The notes beneath the pieces were generated by a model, which saw only the letters and a program-made list of their open reading frames with translations, searched no databases and had not been told where the DNA came from. A program made the translations under genes and the position numbers. A stretch of 64,000 bases of DNA from Neopestalotiopsis rosae (Eukaryota; Ascomycota; Sordariomycetes; Amphisphaeriales; Sporocadaceae): positions 682,001-746,000 of the forward strand of contig JALGAS010000005.1 in NCBI GenBank assembly GCA_023078685.1. Direction: 5' to 3'. Shown piece after piece: positions 50,706 to 63,100 of the stretch. The first letter of the stretch is position 1; each line of letters starts with the position of its first letter.

Positions 50706-52186
50706 TTACGACTGGCCAATGTTGGGCGCAAAGAGCACAGCCGGCTGACCACTGGCGGCAGAGTAGGAGAAGACCGAATACCTAATAGTCTGGTGAGCTT
50801 GCCATCCTTTGACGCACGCGAGGGGTAGGTAAATACTGACCAATTCTTGATAAAGGTGTCCCCGACAATGTAGAGATCATCGATACCAGTAAGGTCGCCG
50901 CCAGAGAAACCGGCAATGCAGTAACCGCCGGCCTCGGGGGCGAGCTCGGACGCCTTTTGCCTGATCTCGGCGGCCAGGTCCGCGTTTCCGAGCGTTAGGT
51001 CGTCGACATCGACGCCGAGGCCGAGGGAGCCAAGCTTAAAGTCGAGCGGGTTGATGGCCAGGTCGACGCCGGCAAAGGTAATGCTGGGGATGTTGGTCGC
51101 GGCCGTGTTGCATGGGTCTGTTTAACAGAAACGCATTAGGTCGTATTTGCAAAGCAGATAACTGGACAGTCAATGTGTTATTCAGCACTTACAGAGATAG
51201 ATCTTTTGTCCCTCTAGTGTGAGTCCAAAACTGCCCTTGATCTCGGCAAACACGGCGGCAGCGGCAGCGGTGGGCGCAAGAAGGATCGTCGTACCCGTGT
51301 CAATGGCCGCCTGTCCCTTGCTGTTGGCGACAGTGGTGCCGCCGACCACGACTCCGTCGAGGTCAACCTGCCAGTAGGTCTGAGACGAGACGGGCACGGT
51401 AACAAAGTCGCCCGTGAACTTGGTGCTGTCGCGACCTCCGAGGGTCAGCTCCGAATCTTTCTGCGTGCCACCCGAGACGCGACCGAGGTAGAAGCCAAAC
51501 TCGTCCGTGTCTACGGCGCCCTGCGCGACCAGGTTCTCGAAAAAGGTGGTGCCATTGTCCTGAGCAATCGTGGAAAATGCCATGCCAGCCAGGCCGTCCG
51601 CGTCAATCTGAGTGAAGCCCGAGGCCGTGGTGACCGAGATGAGCGTCTGGTTCGTGGCGGTCAGACCGGCAATGGTGAACTCGTCAACGTAGTTCTCGCC
51701 CTCGGTCGCTCCCGATCCATACTGGATGCTAGTTGTAGTTCCCAGATCTGTACCGCCTTGGTCGTATTTTGTGCTGTGAACACAACCCTTGAGCCTCGTG
51801 CAAGAAGGACCGGGCACCCACACATCGGCGGAGCCAGTGTCAAAGATCACGTTAAAGTCTTGTCCGCCAATTCCTACGGATCCATAGTATGCAACGTCCT
51901 CACTTCCCAACTGAGTTTGGTCCGTGATTGGCTCATTAGCCTGTCGCTTTGCCACACGCGCCTCGAACATGGCGGCTTGCTTCTCGGCGACGGGCGCATA
52001 GTACGGCAGAGGCTGGAGGTTGTACTTGTGCAGAGTCTGATTCAGAGAAGCAAAGATACCGGCAATGTTGGCCTCGCCATTGTCTCGGGTCAGCGAGTAT
52101 CGCTTTCCGGCAGAGACCTTGAGCGGATTGGAGGATGGCAGAGCCAAAGCTCCCGAAAGAAGGGACAGAGCCAAAACCGACTTCAT
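50706..52186 (-). CDS. Secreted pepsin-type aspartic protease
   Basis: Exons 52186-51193, 51117-50841 and 50781-50706 give 448 aa. A clear signal peptide (MKSVLALSLLSGALALPSS) is followed by a propeptide ending near VAKRQ (Lys80-Arg81), a Kex2-like processing site. Catalytic aspartates lie in VIFDTGSADVWV (Asp116) and AAIDTGTTIL (Asp296), both with the DTG motif; the flap-region tyrosine is in SIQYGSGA. Cysteines at CTRLKGC and at LYPCNTAA/GGYCIAGF suggest the two usual disulphides. It ends APNIGQS with no Ser/Thr-rich tail or GPI-like hydrophobic end, so it is probably released outside the cell rather than membrane-held as a yapsin. Confidence 0.95.
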
Positions 52187-53621
52187 GGCTCAAAAATCAA
52201 TAGGAGGGTCTCAATGAAGGGCTCGAAGTAAACCTCCACAATCAAGTCGTGCCAGGAAGTAGTGACCTTCTATAGTTTACATGATTAAAGGCGAGAGGGA
52301 TTTCGTCATTGACTCCATCTCGGCCGACGCGGGCCAGTAACTGAGTATAGGAGGTTTGTCGATTGATGTTGCATTTTTCCTGGGGCCATGCTGGACCTAC
52401 TGAAGCCGATGAGCCAGGACGGAACGTCGCCAATGAATACTCGGTCTCCAGCTTCCAACCTGATGTGCATTTGTGGTTCCTATGTGACCCAATAAAGTAG
52501 GTTACGAAACAAACTGTACGGAGAATTTAATTTGGTTTCCAGACACCTTTGAACACGCGAGTGACTGATACTCTTGATTCGTCCCTGTACCGCTCCCAGC
52601 CGACATGGTTGCCCCATCCAGGGGTGGACGGTGGCCCAATAATCGCGACCTTCTCAATCCGGCAGTCGACTGTGACATGTGGACGACGATCTGCCCAAGC
52701 TTTCCAAGACAAAAGCTTGAAAACATATTTAACAAGGGAAGCGATTCTTGGCAATTAATACAGCATTGGCAACTCATAGAAGTCGACTACAGGTTGGTAG
52801 TTAGAATCGAGATTCTTCTAGAGACGACCGAGTTACTGCATCTGGATGTCAAATCTTCAATGAGTTCGCGTTCCGCTTGATAGGCAAGACAAGACTCGGT
52901 CATGTTTAGCAGCTGTTGCACTTTCGACTTCTAATTTTTATTTATTTTTTTCGCTCCATGTTCGATGCTACAGTCAAATTGCTTAACGTTGCGATCTTCA
53001 TAGTGTTGAGGCGAACCGCTTTCACGAAGGTGTTGTTGGTCTCCCAGGCGCCTCTGTTGATGATAATATATAACGGGTGCGAGCATTTCCCGCAATTCTC
53101 AAAGAGAGAGACTGGATTTTACTGACAGCAAAATGCCACGCTCGGCAAGCTGCTCGGCCCTGCGCGGTGGTGGGTCAGGCTGGCTCGGAGCACAGTCTTC
53201 CATTTTGGGTGTCCTCCCGTTGCGCCGCACTCCGAGACTTGTTCGGCTTCGGCGATAGTCTGCCGTAATCTCGGGGAAGCTTTTCGATCACCAGACGTTG
53301 GCAGTATACCTGTCATTTACTGCTGGTAATAGCACTTGGTGAAAGACCTGACTGTGATTGTTTCAAGTAGTAGTCAAGGCTCTGGCGCAAATCACGTTCA
53401 CGGAACTCCATCACCAACAAAGTAGTGGCTAGCGAATATTAGATGCACGAATACTCATATTACCTTCGGCCTTTCTGGATAACACTTGGCGAAGTTGAGT
53501 TACCCGTTCTTCTGGTCCAAGAGAACCATGGGGCTCCTGAGTTCTTAGCAGAAAGAAGTGCGCGCGTTCATCTATGTATGAATCGCATGGTATTGGCTGG
53601 TCAATAGAAGATCCAAATCTC
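52187..53621. other. Intergenic region upstream of the protease
   Basis: 1.4 kb without a supported gene. A minus-strand frame at 52527-52754 encodes a Trp/Arg-rich peptide of about 75 residues (WGNHVGWERYRDESRVS near its end) that looks less random than most; it has no start context or partner exons I can defend. Confidence 0.4.
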
Positions 53622-54136
53622 CTAAGAAGCTCGCTGGTTTCCTTGGTTACCTGGCGCCTCCGACTGAGATGACTCCTGTCCGTCGCTTTCCCTCCACCAC
53701 ATTTTCAGGACCTGGACCCTGCCGTCCGGCCAAGCTAGGGCGACCACCTCGCCCCCGAAGATCAGTCTACCAGAAAGTTAGCTTGATGATTGCCAAAGTA
53801 ATTTCATTGCAAAATGTGCCCTTACTCTTCAGGGAGAGCTTGTTCTTCTGTGGGTTTCACGGCTTCAGCGCATGAAAAGCATAACTCGTGGTCCGAGGCC
53901 GAGTCGGTAATGGTGATCGCGCGCCCGCACGAGTTCCGACCTCGCTCCTCGCAGTCTTGACACGGGAAGTATCCTAAACTGACACCCTTCTCACCGCACC
54001 GACTGCAAGTGCTTTCCATCTGGCGCGTGAAGCAGGGGTGTGGTCGGGTAGGCGGTGGGTCACCGGGGCGGCGGTCAGATACATCATTGTTGCCAGTGTG
54101 GCTTTGGTCGTTGCCTCTTCCTTCTGTTTCGCTCAT
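53622..54136 (-). CDS. Small Cys/His-rich protein, paralogue A (unknown family)
   Basis: Start at MSETEGRG (54136), chosen over an in-frame ATG at 54169 because the paralogue at 55407 begins MSGTEG with the same flank (GTCAAGATGAGCG). Exons 54136-53826 and 53766-53622, joined through a GTAAGG donor, GCTAAC branch and GGTAG acceptor, give 151 aa. A disordered first 40 residues is followed by eight Cys and one His: C-x8-C-x2-C-x11-C-x2-C-x7-C-x12-H-x2-C-x2-C, including ESTCSRCGEKGVSL, NSCGRAITI and HELCFSC. This could bind two zinc ions in a cross-brace or ribbon fold; that is inference. The second exon encodes EVVALAWPDGRVQVLKMWW. If the intron is not removed, the protein ends LPEE at 53822. 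I know no described family with this spacing. Confidence 0.55.
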
Positions 54137-55038
54137 CTTGACAGAATTTTCGTCCTCTAATCCGTTCATCTTGATGGCTGTATCTCTAGAGTATGGCAAC
54201 AAGCTCGTGGGTCAATGGTTGGCACTCGTAGGACAAATAGTAGCTGCAAAGGTGTAAGAATGCAGAAAGTGTGATACTTGTGTGGAGATAAATTTCTCAC
54301 ATATGCCCTAAAGGATACGATTTTTATAGTGCTTTCAAGATATAGAATTGCAATTCACCATGCAGTGGATTGATGTTATGGAGATTCCATCATTTCCCAC
54401 TCATTTATTATTCACATTGTGGTCGCAAGAACATTCATTCACAAACACAGTCATTGCTATGATTCACGTTGAGTTTTGGGGAATTAAATACCCATTGTAT
54501 GTCTATCCGAATCATTGAAGGCACAGAGCACATGATCTAGTGACCGTCACTGAATATGTAGTTGCACGCTGGTAGGCCGTCTATAAGCCAGAGCTATACT
54601 GGGCCAAGGCCATGATGATCGTTGAAATCGACCAGACCTTTCAAGGAGTTGCATAATATATTTGCACATATTACATACGTACAATCTCTCTGTGATTTCA
54701 CAATCAAACAGGATTATATTTATTCTAGTCACTAATCACTATTCGTGTGGTTGCTTGACGTGAATGCCATTGATATATCTAGTGTGTATCTGCCCAACAC
54801 TTGCGAGGATGCCGAAAATGATGCCCTTTCTGTATACGCAGGGCTCTTCTGTTCCATGGAAGCGATCTTAGCACGCAATTACATCTGACTAGGTACCCTT
54901 TGAGGCTTTATCACAGCAAGTCCAGCTGTGTTCTTTAATTACATGGCCCCGCCCCATCAAATCATTGCCGGAAAGACAATTTTTTTCAAGGTTTCCAACG
55001 ATTGATCATCTGGATCTTGTTGCGCCAGATTTGTGTAC
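54137..55038. other. Spacer between the paired Cys/His genes
   Basis: 0.9 kb, AT-rich, without a gene. It includes the upstream region of paralogue A and the 3' region of paralogue B. Confidence 0.5.
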
Positions 55039-55407
55039 TCAAGGCTTTCCAAATAGGCATCCTACCATGAGGTTAACTTTGTGTCGCACATAATAATCAT
55101 AGGCACGAACCCCGTACCTCGTTGCTGAGGCGTTTCTTCCGGTGCCTCGTGAATCTTCGCACGATGTGCATAACTCATGGCCAGATCCCAAGTAACTGAC
55201 GGTGATTGCCCTCCCGCAGGTGTTGTATTTCGGTCCCTTGCAGCCCTTGCATATCGATATGCATTCTGTTCTGACACCCTCGACCCGGCATCGGCTGCAG
55301 ATGAACTCGGTTTTACGCTCGTAGCAATGCAGGGGAGGTGCGGTCATTGCATTGCTGTCATGACGATACAGAACGTTATCGGCACTACTGCCTTCTGTTC
55401 CGCTCAT
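55039..55407 (-). CDS. Small Cys/His-rich protein, paralogue B (unknown family)
   Basis: 122 aa as an unspliced frame from MSGTEGSSAD. It shares the ordered core of paralogue A: C-x8-C-x2-C-x12-C-x2-C-x7-C-x12-H-x2-C-x2-C, with EFICSRCRVEGV, NTCGRAITV and HELCTSC. Same strand, about 1 kb upstream of A, so a tandem duplication is likely. The tail differs: either RYGVRAYDYYVRHKV as read through, or, if the GTACGG donor near 55108 is joined to the GGTAG acceptor near 55062, a tail beginning RMPIWKALSTQIW. Function unknown. Confidence 0.55.
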   Translation of the reverse strand: MSGTEGSSADNVLYRHDSNAMTAPPLHCYERKTEFICSRCRVEGVRTECISICKGCKGPKYNTCGRAITVSYLGSGHELCTSCEDSRGTGRNASATRYGVRAYDYYVRHKVNLMVGCLFGKP

Positions 55408-56258
55408 CTTGACGCCGAGTGGGTACGAAGCTTGCTTTGCGATCTTTGGCGCTCAAAGTTCTCTAGAAGATGATATCTACAGTGACAGTAGACGAACACC
55501 ATAGTCGCATGTAGGTTAAATAGTTGCAGTCTTCATTTGTTCAGAATATGCCATTTTATAATCTCCTTCTTTCCCTGACGAGATGACAATAATACTTTAC
55601 TTATTCACTTTCACAGAGCATCCATGATCCACAATGTACATTTGAGTAGGATAATTGCATTACAGTTGCGGCTCATTCATTCGTAGCTCCCTGAATGGCC
55701 TTGAACGTTTCACTCAGTAGCTACCTAGTATTCTAGTGGATTATTCTTGTACAGGTTTTGAATGACTTCCCTGGTCGGTAGTTACAATAATGCTGCAAAG
55801 TCATCAAGGCATTGAATGGTCGTATATATATTTATTTGCCGACTTACTGTAAATATGCCTTTTTGCACAAAGAAACATGTCCGCGAATGAAGAAGAAATA
55901 CTATATTGCTAATTGTAATATAATGATAACCTTTTACCCCGTCTGCAGCGCGGGCAGCGGAGCTTGCTAGTCGTTACAGACTTTGAAGCGGAGCTTGGCT
56001 GCACTACTAGTTACGCCTTTGCAACGACCAGGCGGCTTCGGCTTCGGCTTCGGCGTGGTGGGTCTGGCCTGCATTGCAACTGCCAGAATAGCCTCAAAGA
56101 CAGGATCGTCCCAAAGTCACATAAAATCCAAGAGACTCCTAAAACATAACACACTAGAACGAGTTACGATTTCCACCGTCGTTGGTAGACTCGCGTCAAG
56201 CACTGAACTTTTTGATCCGACTCCGCTCATCCGGGTGGCACTCTCCCACACATTCAAA
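55408..56258. other. Divergent upstream region, Cys/His paralogue B and aminotransferase
   Basis: 850 nt between divergent starts. AT-rich (55480-55930), no gene. A frame upstream of the aminotransferase ATG stays open from 55983 but lacks family similarity; I place the start at 56259. Confidence 0.5.
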
Positions 56259-57506
56259 ATGCCCGCTCGCGTGCCGGTCTTTGAGGTGGAACAATGGATG
56301 GACGCGTATGAAACAACTCCTGGGGTCCTCAATATTGCAGAGACATGCTGTGCGTCAGTATCTATCGATGACCTGCGGGCCCTCAGCAAGAACAATGCAG
56401 CACCTTCACCAATTGATCTGTCAAAGAAAATGACATACGGGTCCATCCTAGGTTCATCAGAGCTTCGTCAGAACATTACAGACCTCTACAAAGAGGACTG
56501 TGGTGCTGAACCGCTGTCATCTTCATCAGTGATCGTGACAAACGGCGCAATTGCGGCAAACCACCTGGTGTTCTATAGTCTTGTTGGTCAAGGTGACCAC
56601 GTCATTACAGTATTCCCAACATACCAGCAACTTTACTCGGTACCAGAAAGCTTGGGCGCCGAAGTCTCGCTGTGGGAATTGAAGGCCGAACATGGTTTCG
56701 TACCTAACGTGGCGGAGTTGGAACGCCTGATTAAGAAAAACACAATGGTAAGGTCTCGTTGCTCATGCAGTTCAAGGTCGTCCATTGATGAGCAATAGAT
56801 GATTGTGATCAACAACCCAAACAATCCTACCGGGGCGACGATACCGACAGAAACCCTCAAGCAGATTGTTGAGGTGGCACGCAGGCACAATGTCATCCTC
56901 TTTGCAGACGAGGTGTACAGGCCACTCTACCACGGACTGGAGCAAGACGAGGCCCCGCCTTCGGTATTGTCTCTCGGTTGGCAAAAGACGGTCGTGACTT
57001 CGTCCATGTCCAAGGCGTGGGCTCTGGCAGGTATCCGCGTCGGTTGGATTGCATCACGGGATGCGTCGATTATTGAAAAGGTCGCCATTGCGCGGGATTA
57101 TACCACAATCAGTGTCTCTCAACTAGATGACCAGGTGGCCACTTATGCCCTCAGCGACGAAGTACGGCCTCATTTGATCCAAAGGAATATGGAGCTGGCC
57201 AAGAAGAACCTCGCACTGCTTGATGAGTTTGTGCGCAACCACTCAGACTATGTCTCCTGGATAAAGCCGAATGCTGCAACGGTCGCTTTTGTTCAGTTCA
57301 AGAAAGGAGGTCAGCCGATTAACGACGAGCAGTTTTGCTTGGACCTGCTCAAGAAAACAAAAGTCATGGTCTTGCCAGGATGCAGATGTTTTGGTCATGG
57401 CAATGCGTTCAAGGGCTATGTTCGGATTGGGTATGTCTCGGAGACGGAAGTGCTGAGGGAGGCACTGGAGCAACTGAGTGCGTACGTCAAGGAAAATCTC
57501 GCATAA
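56259..57506 (+). CDS. PLP-dependent class I/II aminotransferase
   Basis: Exons 56259-56747 and 56799-57506 give 398 aa. The start MPARVPVFEVEQWMDAYE matches the usual beginning of this fold-type I group. Visible: TNGAIAANHLVFYSLVGQGD (cofactor phosphate region), FPTYQQLY, VINNPNNPTGA (the conserved Asn-Asn-Pro loop), ILFADEVYRPLYH (Asp and Tyr contacting PLP) and SSMSKAWALAGIRVGW with the Schiff-base Lys at about 235; the Arg of YVRIGY near the C-terminus is in place for substrate carboxylate binding. Overall it resembles the aspartate/capreomycidine-synthase-like aminotransferases often found in fungal accessory loci, but the substrate cannot be read from the sequence. Confidence 0.92.
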
Positions 57507-58440
57507 TTGAGTATGTTGGCAGTCGGGATAATGTAGACCCAAATGCAGACCAAACGGCGAACAAATACAACATACGTACATGCAAACCCCCTAACACGGA
57601 ATTAGGTGGTATATTCAAGACCACTACCAGACTGCCGGGGTTTGAAAACGGTGAATAAAATTATACCAAAAGCCAGTCGCCTTGTGGATCCGCTCCCTTG
57701 GGACCGGGACCAAACGGTTCGGGATTTCCACTGCTGCCATGAATCGGCAGATACCGATCGTACGACCCAGACCATAATGGCACAACCCGGACCCACACAA
57801 CGGTCAGCATGCACCCAATGCGTTCCTGAGAAATCCGACGAAACACACCACTTGTAATTCAAATTCGCGTAAAACGCTGTCATGCACGTGGCCATTGCCC
57901 GGGTTTTGTTGGTACTACGTACATACCAAATTCTGCCGTTTGCGGCTCAGCTGTCATATTCCTAGTTGCGCCGACAGCCTGCCTGCCTTGTCCGCTTGAA
58001 GGACTCCAGGGCTGACTGAGGCTATCATTTGCTGCCCCAGTCCCCCGGGATTCGAATGGCCTGACTCTAAGGCCATACTTTCAAAATATCTCCTGATGCG
58101 CTCTATACCCTACGTGGAGTCAGACAGACGGGCAGTGAAGAAGAGTTTGCGCAGACAGCCGTGGCCGCCGGAGACCGCGCCGCTGTGGTAAGTATAAGAT
58201 GTCTCGTAGATGTGATGCTAAACTTTGTTGTTTGGCCTTTGTACTATCATCAGCAGCATCAAACATCTCCATTCAGTATTATACTTGTCTGTACATACAG
58301 CGCAACTCCTCTCCTCTCCTCAGCTGTACATAACGACATCTCCTCTCGATCATACGATTGTAACAAGTCGAAATCTTTTCAAATCCAAGAAAACAAAAAA
58401 CCAAAACCCAAATTCATCAAATCAAACCCCTTTCCATAAA
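57507..58440. other. Intergenic region upstream of the small mitochondrial protein gene
   Basis: 0.9 kb, no gene seen. The last 130 nt are a CT- then A/C-rich leader with CTCCTCTCC repeats and CAAAACCC, typical of fungal 5' UTRs. Confidence 0.5.
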
Positions 58441-58769
58441 ATGTCGGCACCATTTTCCCGCGCAACTGGCCAGGTCATGGCAAAGAGACTGTTCTCCTCC
58501 ACGACCCGTGTGAACTCGGTCCACGCGAGCGCCTCCCAGGAGCTGCGGGCTCTGTTCAAGAAGAGCACGACTGAGTCGCAACCCACCGACTGGGGCAGAC
58601 TCATCCGAACCCGTGCCACCAACATTGTCCTGTAAGTCTTTTTCATGAAGGGAAGTCCTGAATGATTAAAGAAATATACTAACTGGATATCCAAAGCTAC
58701 ACTGGTAGCATGGGCGCTGTACTATTCTGGCCAATTGGTGCCGCATGGGTCATGGATGGCAGAATGTGA
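58441..58769 (+). CDS. Small mitochondrial-type membrane protein, unknown function
   Basis: Exons 58441-58631 and 58697-58769 (65-nt intron, GTAAGT donor, AAAG acceptor) give 87 aa. The N-terminus MSAPFSRATGQVMAKRLFSS, followed by TTRVNSV, is basic and Ser/Thr-rich with RLFSS, like a cleavable mitochondrial presequence. A soluble middle (SASQELRALFKKS, DWGRLIRTRATN) leads into one membrane segment (VLYTGSMGAVLFWPIGAAWV) and a short tail DGRM. The layout suggests a small inner-membrane protein, for example a respiratory-complex accessory subunit, but I do not recognise it. Well-formed leader and tight intron support a real gene. Confidence 0.75.
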
Positions 58770-60132
58770 GGTGACCTCTTAATTGAGAGCAACACCTGTA
58801 CGAATTGGTGATTTTTAACTTGCATAAGGAACGGCGCTTGGGGATAATATTTTATTTACTAGATACCTGCCAACTTGGCTCTTTTTTGTTCTGGCAGAAT
58901 ACATATTAAAAAGGAAAAAGGACTCGTAGAAATATGGATAGACAGACATAGAGGCCGTCTTGGCCCTACGATAATCACGAATACCCTTAATCTGAATCCT
59001 ATCTTGCACTCGAGACCTTATTGCGCATTTTATTATTTTTTGTCAAATCATGAAGAAGCGCTTGAAATCCATATTTTCGTTGCGTTGGAACATATATCCT
59101 GTTTTGTACGGTTGCGAAGGATGCTAGGATTGGAGGCGTGTGGATCCATACATCTTTATGATGACAGCGAAACCGAAGGTCATATGGAAATACAACGATA
59201 CGACACATGGTGCATTTTCACGATTTTATAACATGTACAATATTGAGGACCAATATAAACCAATGGGAAGTGGAAACCTAAATATTGTAAATACTTATTC
59301 GCTCCGTTATACGATCAGATGCCAGATCAGAACGTGTCAGTGAACCCTATCTGACTTTAAATGACATCATCGGAACCGTGCCGAAAGCCATGCTCGCTGT
59401 ATGCGCACAACTTTTGTTTGACTGCTGGCGGCGATTCTATTGTAAAGGACTGAAAGGTATGGTCGCACACAAGATCGTGTCACCATTCGTCTGCCTAATC
59501 TCGTTACACGGTTTGAAATAGCCGTGACCTATTCGACAGTAGCTCAACAGTCGAGGGACTTATGTATTGGTCAAGTTACAGGTGTGGCGTTGGGGGACAC
59601 GCCAAGCGACGTGCGCATCATCCATCTCGCCCAGCAGTGCCACAAGCGCCAGGCGCTCGTCGACTCGGGCGCAGTTGTCCGAGCTTCCTCTGGCTCCTCC
59701 TTGAAATTGACAGATATCCACTGCCCCATCAACCTTGAATCTGGGGAAAGAGATATACCAGTCATTCATCGAGTCAGTTGATCAGTATTGTTACATCTTT
59801 TTACAATACATACCTACCTACTCTATCAAGAAAAGACAAGAAGAAGAAAAGACGGTGTCTCAGAGCTTAAAGCTGCTGTCCCCCCTGGTTGTTGAAAGGC
59901 TGGGGCATCTCCTCCGAACCTAGCGTTGCCCGCAGTGACGCCAAGCCCAACCAAACGCGATTCAAGGTAGCTTAGCTCCAGTCCCAGTCGTTGCAGCTCG
60001 TGGCCGCCTGTGGGGAACGTCTCTACCGCCTATCGTATCGCCCGCCACATGTGCAGCGCAGCACATGGGCATCGCTATCGTCCTTGTTTCCCATCAACAC
60101 ATTCCTTTCGCATCAAACACTGGGAGCTCAAC
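58770..60132. other. Intergenic region upstream of ADP1
   Basis: 1.36 kb. AT-rich to about 59500, then a more GC-rich island (59570-59740) that stays open in several frames without recognisable domains, then a leader with ACCTACC. No gene called. Confidence 0.45.
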
Positions 60133-63100
60133 ATGGCGAGGCTGAAGATGTCTCCCTCGGGCCTGGGGCTGTTGGCCCTGGGCGCGCTCTCTTTATCGTC
60201 AACAGCACTTGTCTCGGCGCAGAAGAACTACACCCAGGAGGATATGCTGCGGGCACAGCTCATGCTTCTCACTGGCCGACCCGATGATTGCCCACCTTGG
60301 TGAGTGATTTCGCTACAGCTTCCATGCCGCCCAGACAGCCACCTACAAGCTGGCATATCTTGCTTCTCTATGATCGCATACTGACATGTGTCGCTCAACA
60401 GTTTCAACTGTCTTCTTCCCGCCTATACTTGCGGACAATTCTCCGAGTGTAACGAATACAATGGAAAGTGCGAATGTCCTGCCGGTTTCGGAGGCGACGA
60501 TTGCTTGGATCCCAGTATGCAAACTCTCCTTTGCTCCGCATTAGACAACGCGCCGACGATTCTGACTGTATTATAGCTTGTGGCTCGCTTTCCCGCGGCA
60601 AAGACCGCCCAATCAGACAAGGCGACTCCTGCGACTGCGACGATGGCTGGACCGGCATCAACTGTAACGTCTGTACCGAGAACAAGGCCTGTGACGCGCT
60701 GATGGAGACGGGCGCCGATGGCGTGTGCTACGCGAATGGCGAGGTTGTCAAGCAGAACCACCAAATGTGCGATGTCACCAACGATAAGATTCTGTCCATG
60801 CTCGACGGCAAGATTCCCCAAGCAACATTCAGCTGTCAGAAGGAAACTGGAATCTGTGACTTCCAGTTCTGGATTGACCGTCTTGAATCATTCTACTGCC
60901 ATCTCGAGGACTGCGAGTCTAGCGCCGAAATCGATTCCGATAAGAACAGCACATACTACAAGTGCCCAACGGTTGCTTGTTCGTGTATCCCCGATCGCAT
61001 GCTGTGCGGTGAAGATGGATCCATTGATTTGACCGACTTCTTGGCCGAGGGTATCACGGGACCAGCTCAGTTTGAATGTCTCCAAGAAGGAGGTGGTATC
61101 AACAGATGCAAGTTCAGGGAACCAGAACTCGACGGCATGGTCAAGGCAATCTTTGGCGACCCAAGTATCGAGCTCAGCTGCCGTGCTGGAGAATGTTTGT
61201 ATGCGACTGAGATTCCTGGCTACGTCAAACCCATCAAGCCGATCAACACGCCTCTTATCGCCGGTGTGATTGCGGGTTGTTCACTGTTTCTTGTTGCCGT
61301 GGGTCTTCTGGTCTGGTATCTGTCCCGACGATCCAGTCAGTACCAGGCGATTTCTCTGGAGGACTCCGATGACGAGACTGGAAAGCTCATGGCCGACCAC
61401 AAGCCCGCCTCCCTGTACTTTTCCGAAGTCGCATACGATCTGAATGGCAAGCGCATTCTTCACGACGTTCAGGGTATGGCGCACCCAGGCGAAATCATGG
61501 CTATTATGGGCGCCTCGGGTGCTGGCAAGACCACATTCTTGGATATTCTTGCCAGGAAGAACAAGCGTGGTAATGTTTCTGGCAACTTCTACGTCAATGG
61601 CGAAAAGGTCGATGATGCTCAGTACAAGAACGTTGTTGGGTTTGTCGACCAAGAGGATACCATGCTTTCGACTTTGACCGTCCACGAAACCATTCTCAAC
61701 TCTGCCTTGCTGCGACTTCCTAGGGCCATGAGCCGTGGCTGGAAGGAGCAGAGAGTGCATGAAGTCGAGAAACAGCTTGGTATTTACCACATTCGTGATT
61801 CCCTGATTGGCTCCGAGGAAGGAAAGGGTCGAGGCATTTCCGGTGGAGAGAAGCGCCGTGTCGGTATCGCCTGTGAACTTGTCACCAGTCCTTCCATTCT
61901 TTTCCTCGATGAGCCGACCAGTGGTCTGGATGCATACAACGCCTTTAACGTTATCGAGTGCTTGGTCACTCTTGCCAAGACATACAAGAGAACCGTCATC
62001 TTCACAATCCATCAACCCCGATCCAATATTGTCGCTCTTTTCGACCGCCTCTTGTTGCTCGCACAGGGCAAGACCGTTTACTCCGGTCCATTTGCTAGCT
62101 GCCAGGACTATTTTGATCGCATTGGCTACTCCTGCCCGCCTGGTTTCAACATTGCTGATTATATCGTCGATCTCACAATGCACGCGGGTGCTATTGAGCC
62201 CTACGACGATGGAGGTCTCAATGCTGATGCTGCTAGTGTTGGCCCTAGCAGCACCACTGCTGTCAAGTCAGTTGCTAGTATCTCTGGTAACAGCACCAAC
62301 GAGGATAACGAGCCTTCTTCCAGCCGACCCAGACCAAAGCGCAAGGATTCCGTCAGAGCACGCCAGGAACGGGAGCTCTTTACTCGCCGACGCAGCACTG
62401 TCAACACCGTCGACACTGCTGCATCTTCAGATATTGATGATGAGCTTGGAGCATACAAGCTGCACAAGCAGAACCCACCTCCCCACATCAACATTGAGGA
62501 AGCCCATGATCTGCCTCCATCTGTCAACGGTAGCACAAACCTCGAGGCACTGCACCAAGCGTACATGGAGTCTGACATTGCTGGCGATACTCATGACGAA
62601 ATCCAGCAAGCTTGTGAAATGGCTCGAAATGCTAATGGTCAAAATGGATATAGCCCAGAGGGCCCGAACGTCTACACTGGTGGTATCGGTAAGGGCTATG
62701 CTCGTGTCAGCTATGCTCGCCAGTTCATCATTCTGTCTGGCCGTACCTGGAAGAACTTGTACCGAAACCCTATGCTGATGCTGACGCATTACGCCATTGC
62801 CATTGTTCTGGCTGTTCTCTCGGGTTACCTCTTCTTTCACCTCACTGATGATATTCCCGGCTTTCAGAACCGTTTGGGTTTGTTCTTCTTCCTGCTTGCC
62901 CTCTTTGGTTTCAGTACCCTTACCAGTCTGAATGTTTTCTCGGCTGAGCGCTTGCTGTTTGTCCGCGAACGCGCCAATGGCTACTACTCGCCTTTCACAT
63001 ACTTTGCGGCCAAGGTTTTGTTCGATATCGTACCACTTCGAATCATTCCTCCGATCATCATGGGTATCATCATTTACCCAATGACTGGTCTCATCCCGGA

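Noticed and set aside
52527..52754. Trp/Arg-rich minus-strand peptide of about 75 residues
   Set aside because: Looks somewhat protein-like, but I could find no start context, partner exons or family, so it is only mentioned in the intergenic entry.
59560..59769. GC-rich island open on both strands
   Set aside because: Several overlapping frames stay open because of composition; no domain and no splice model.
61281..62183. 300-codon minus-strand frame
   Set aside because: Antisense to the ABC domain of ADP1, with no recognisable features of its own.
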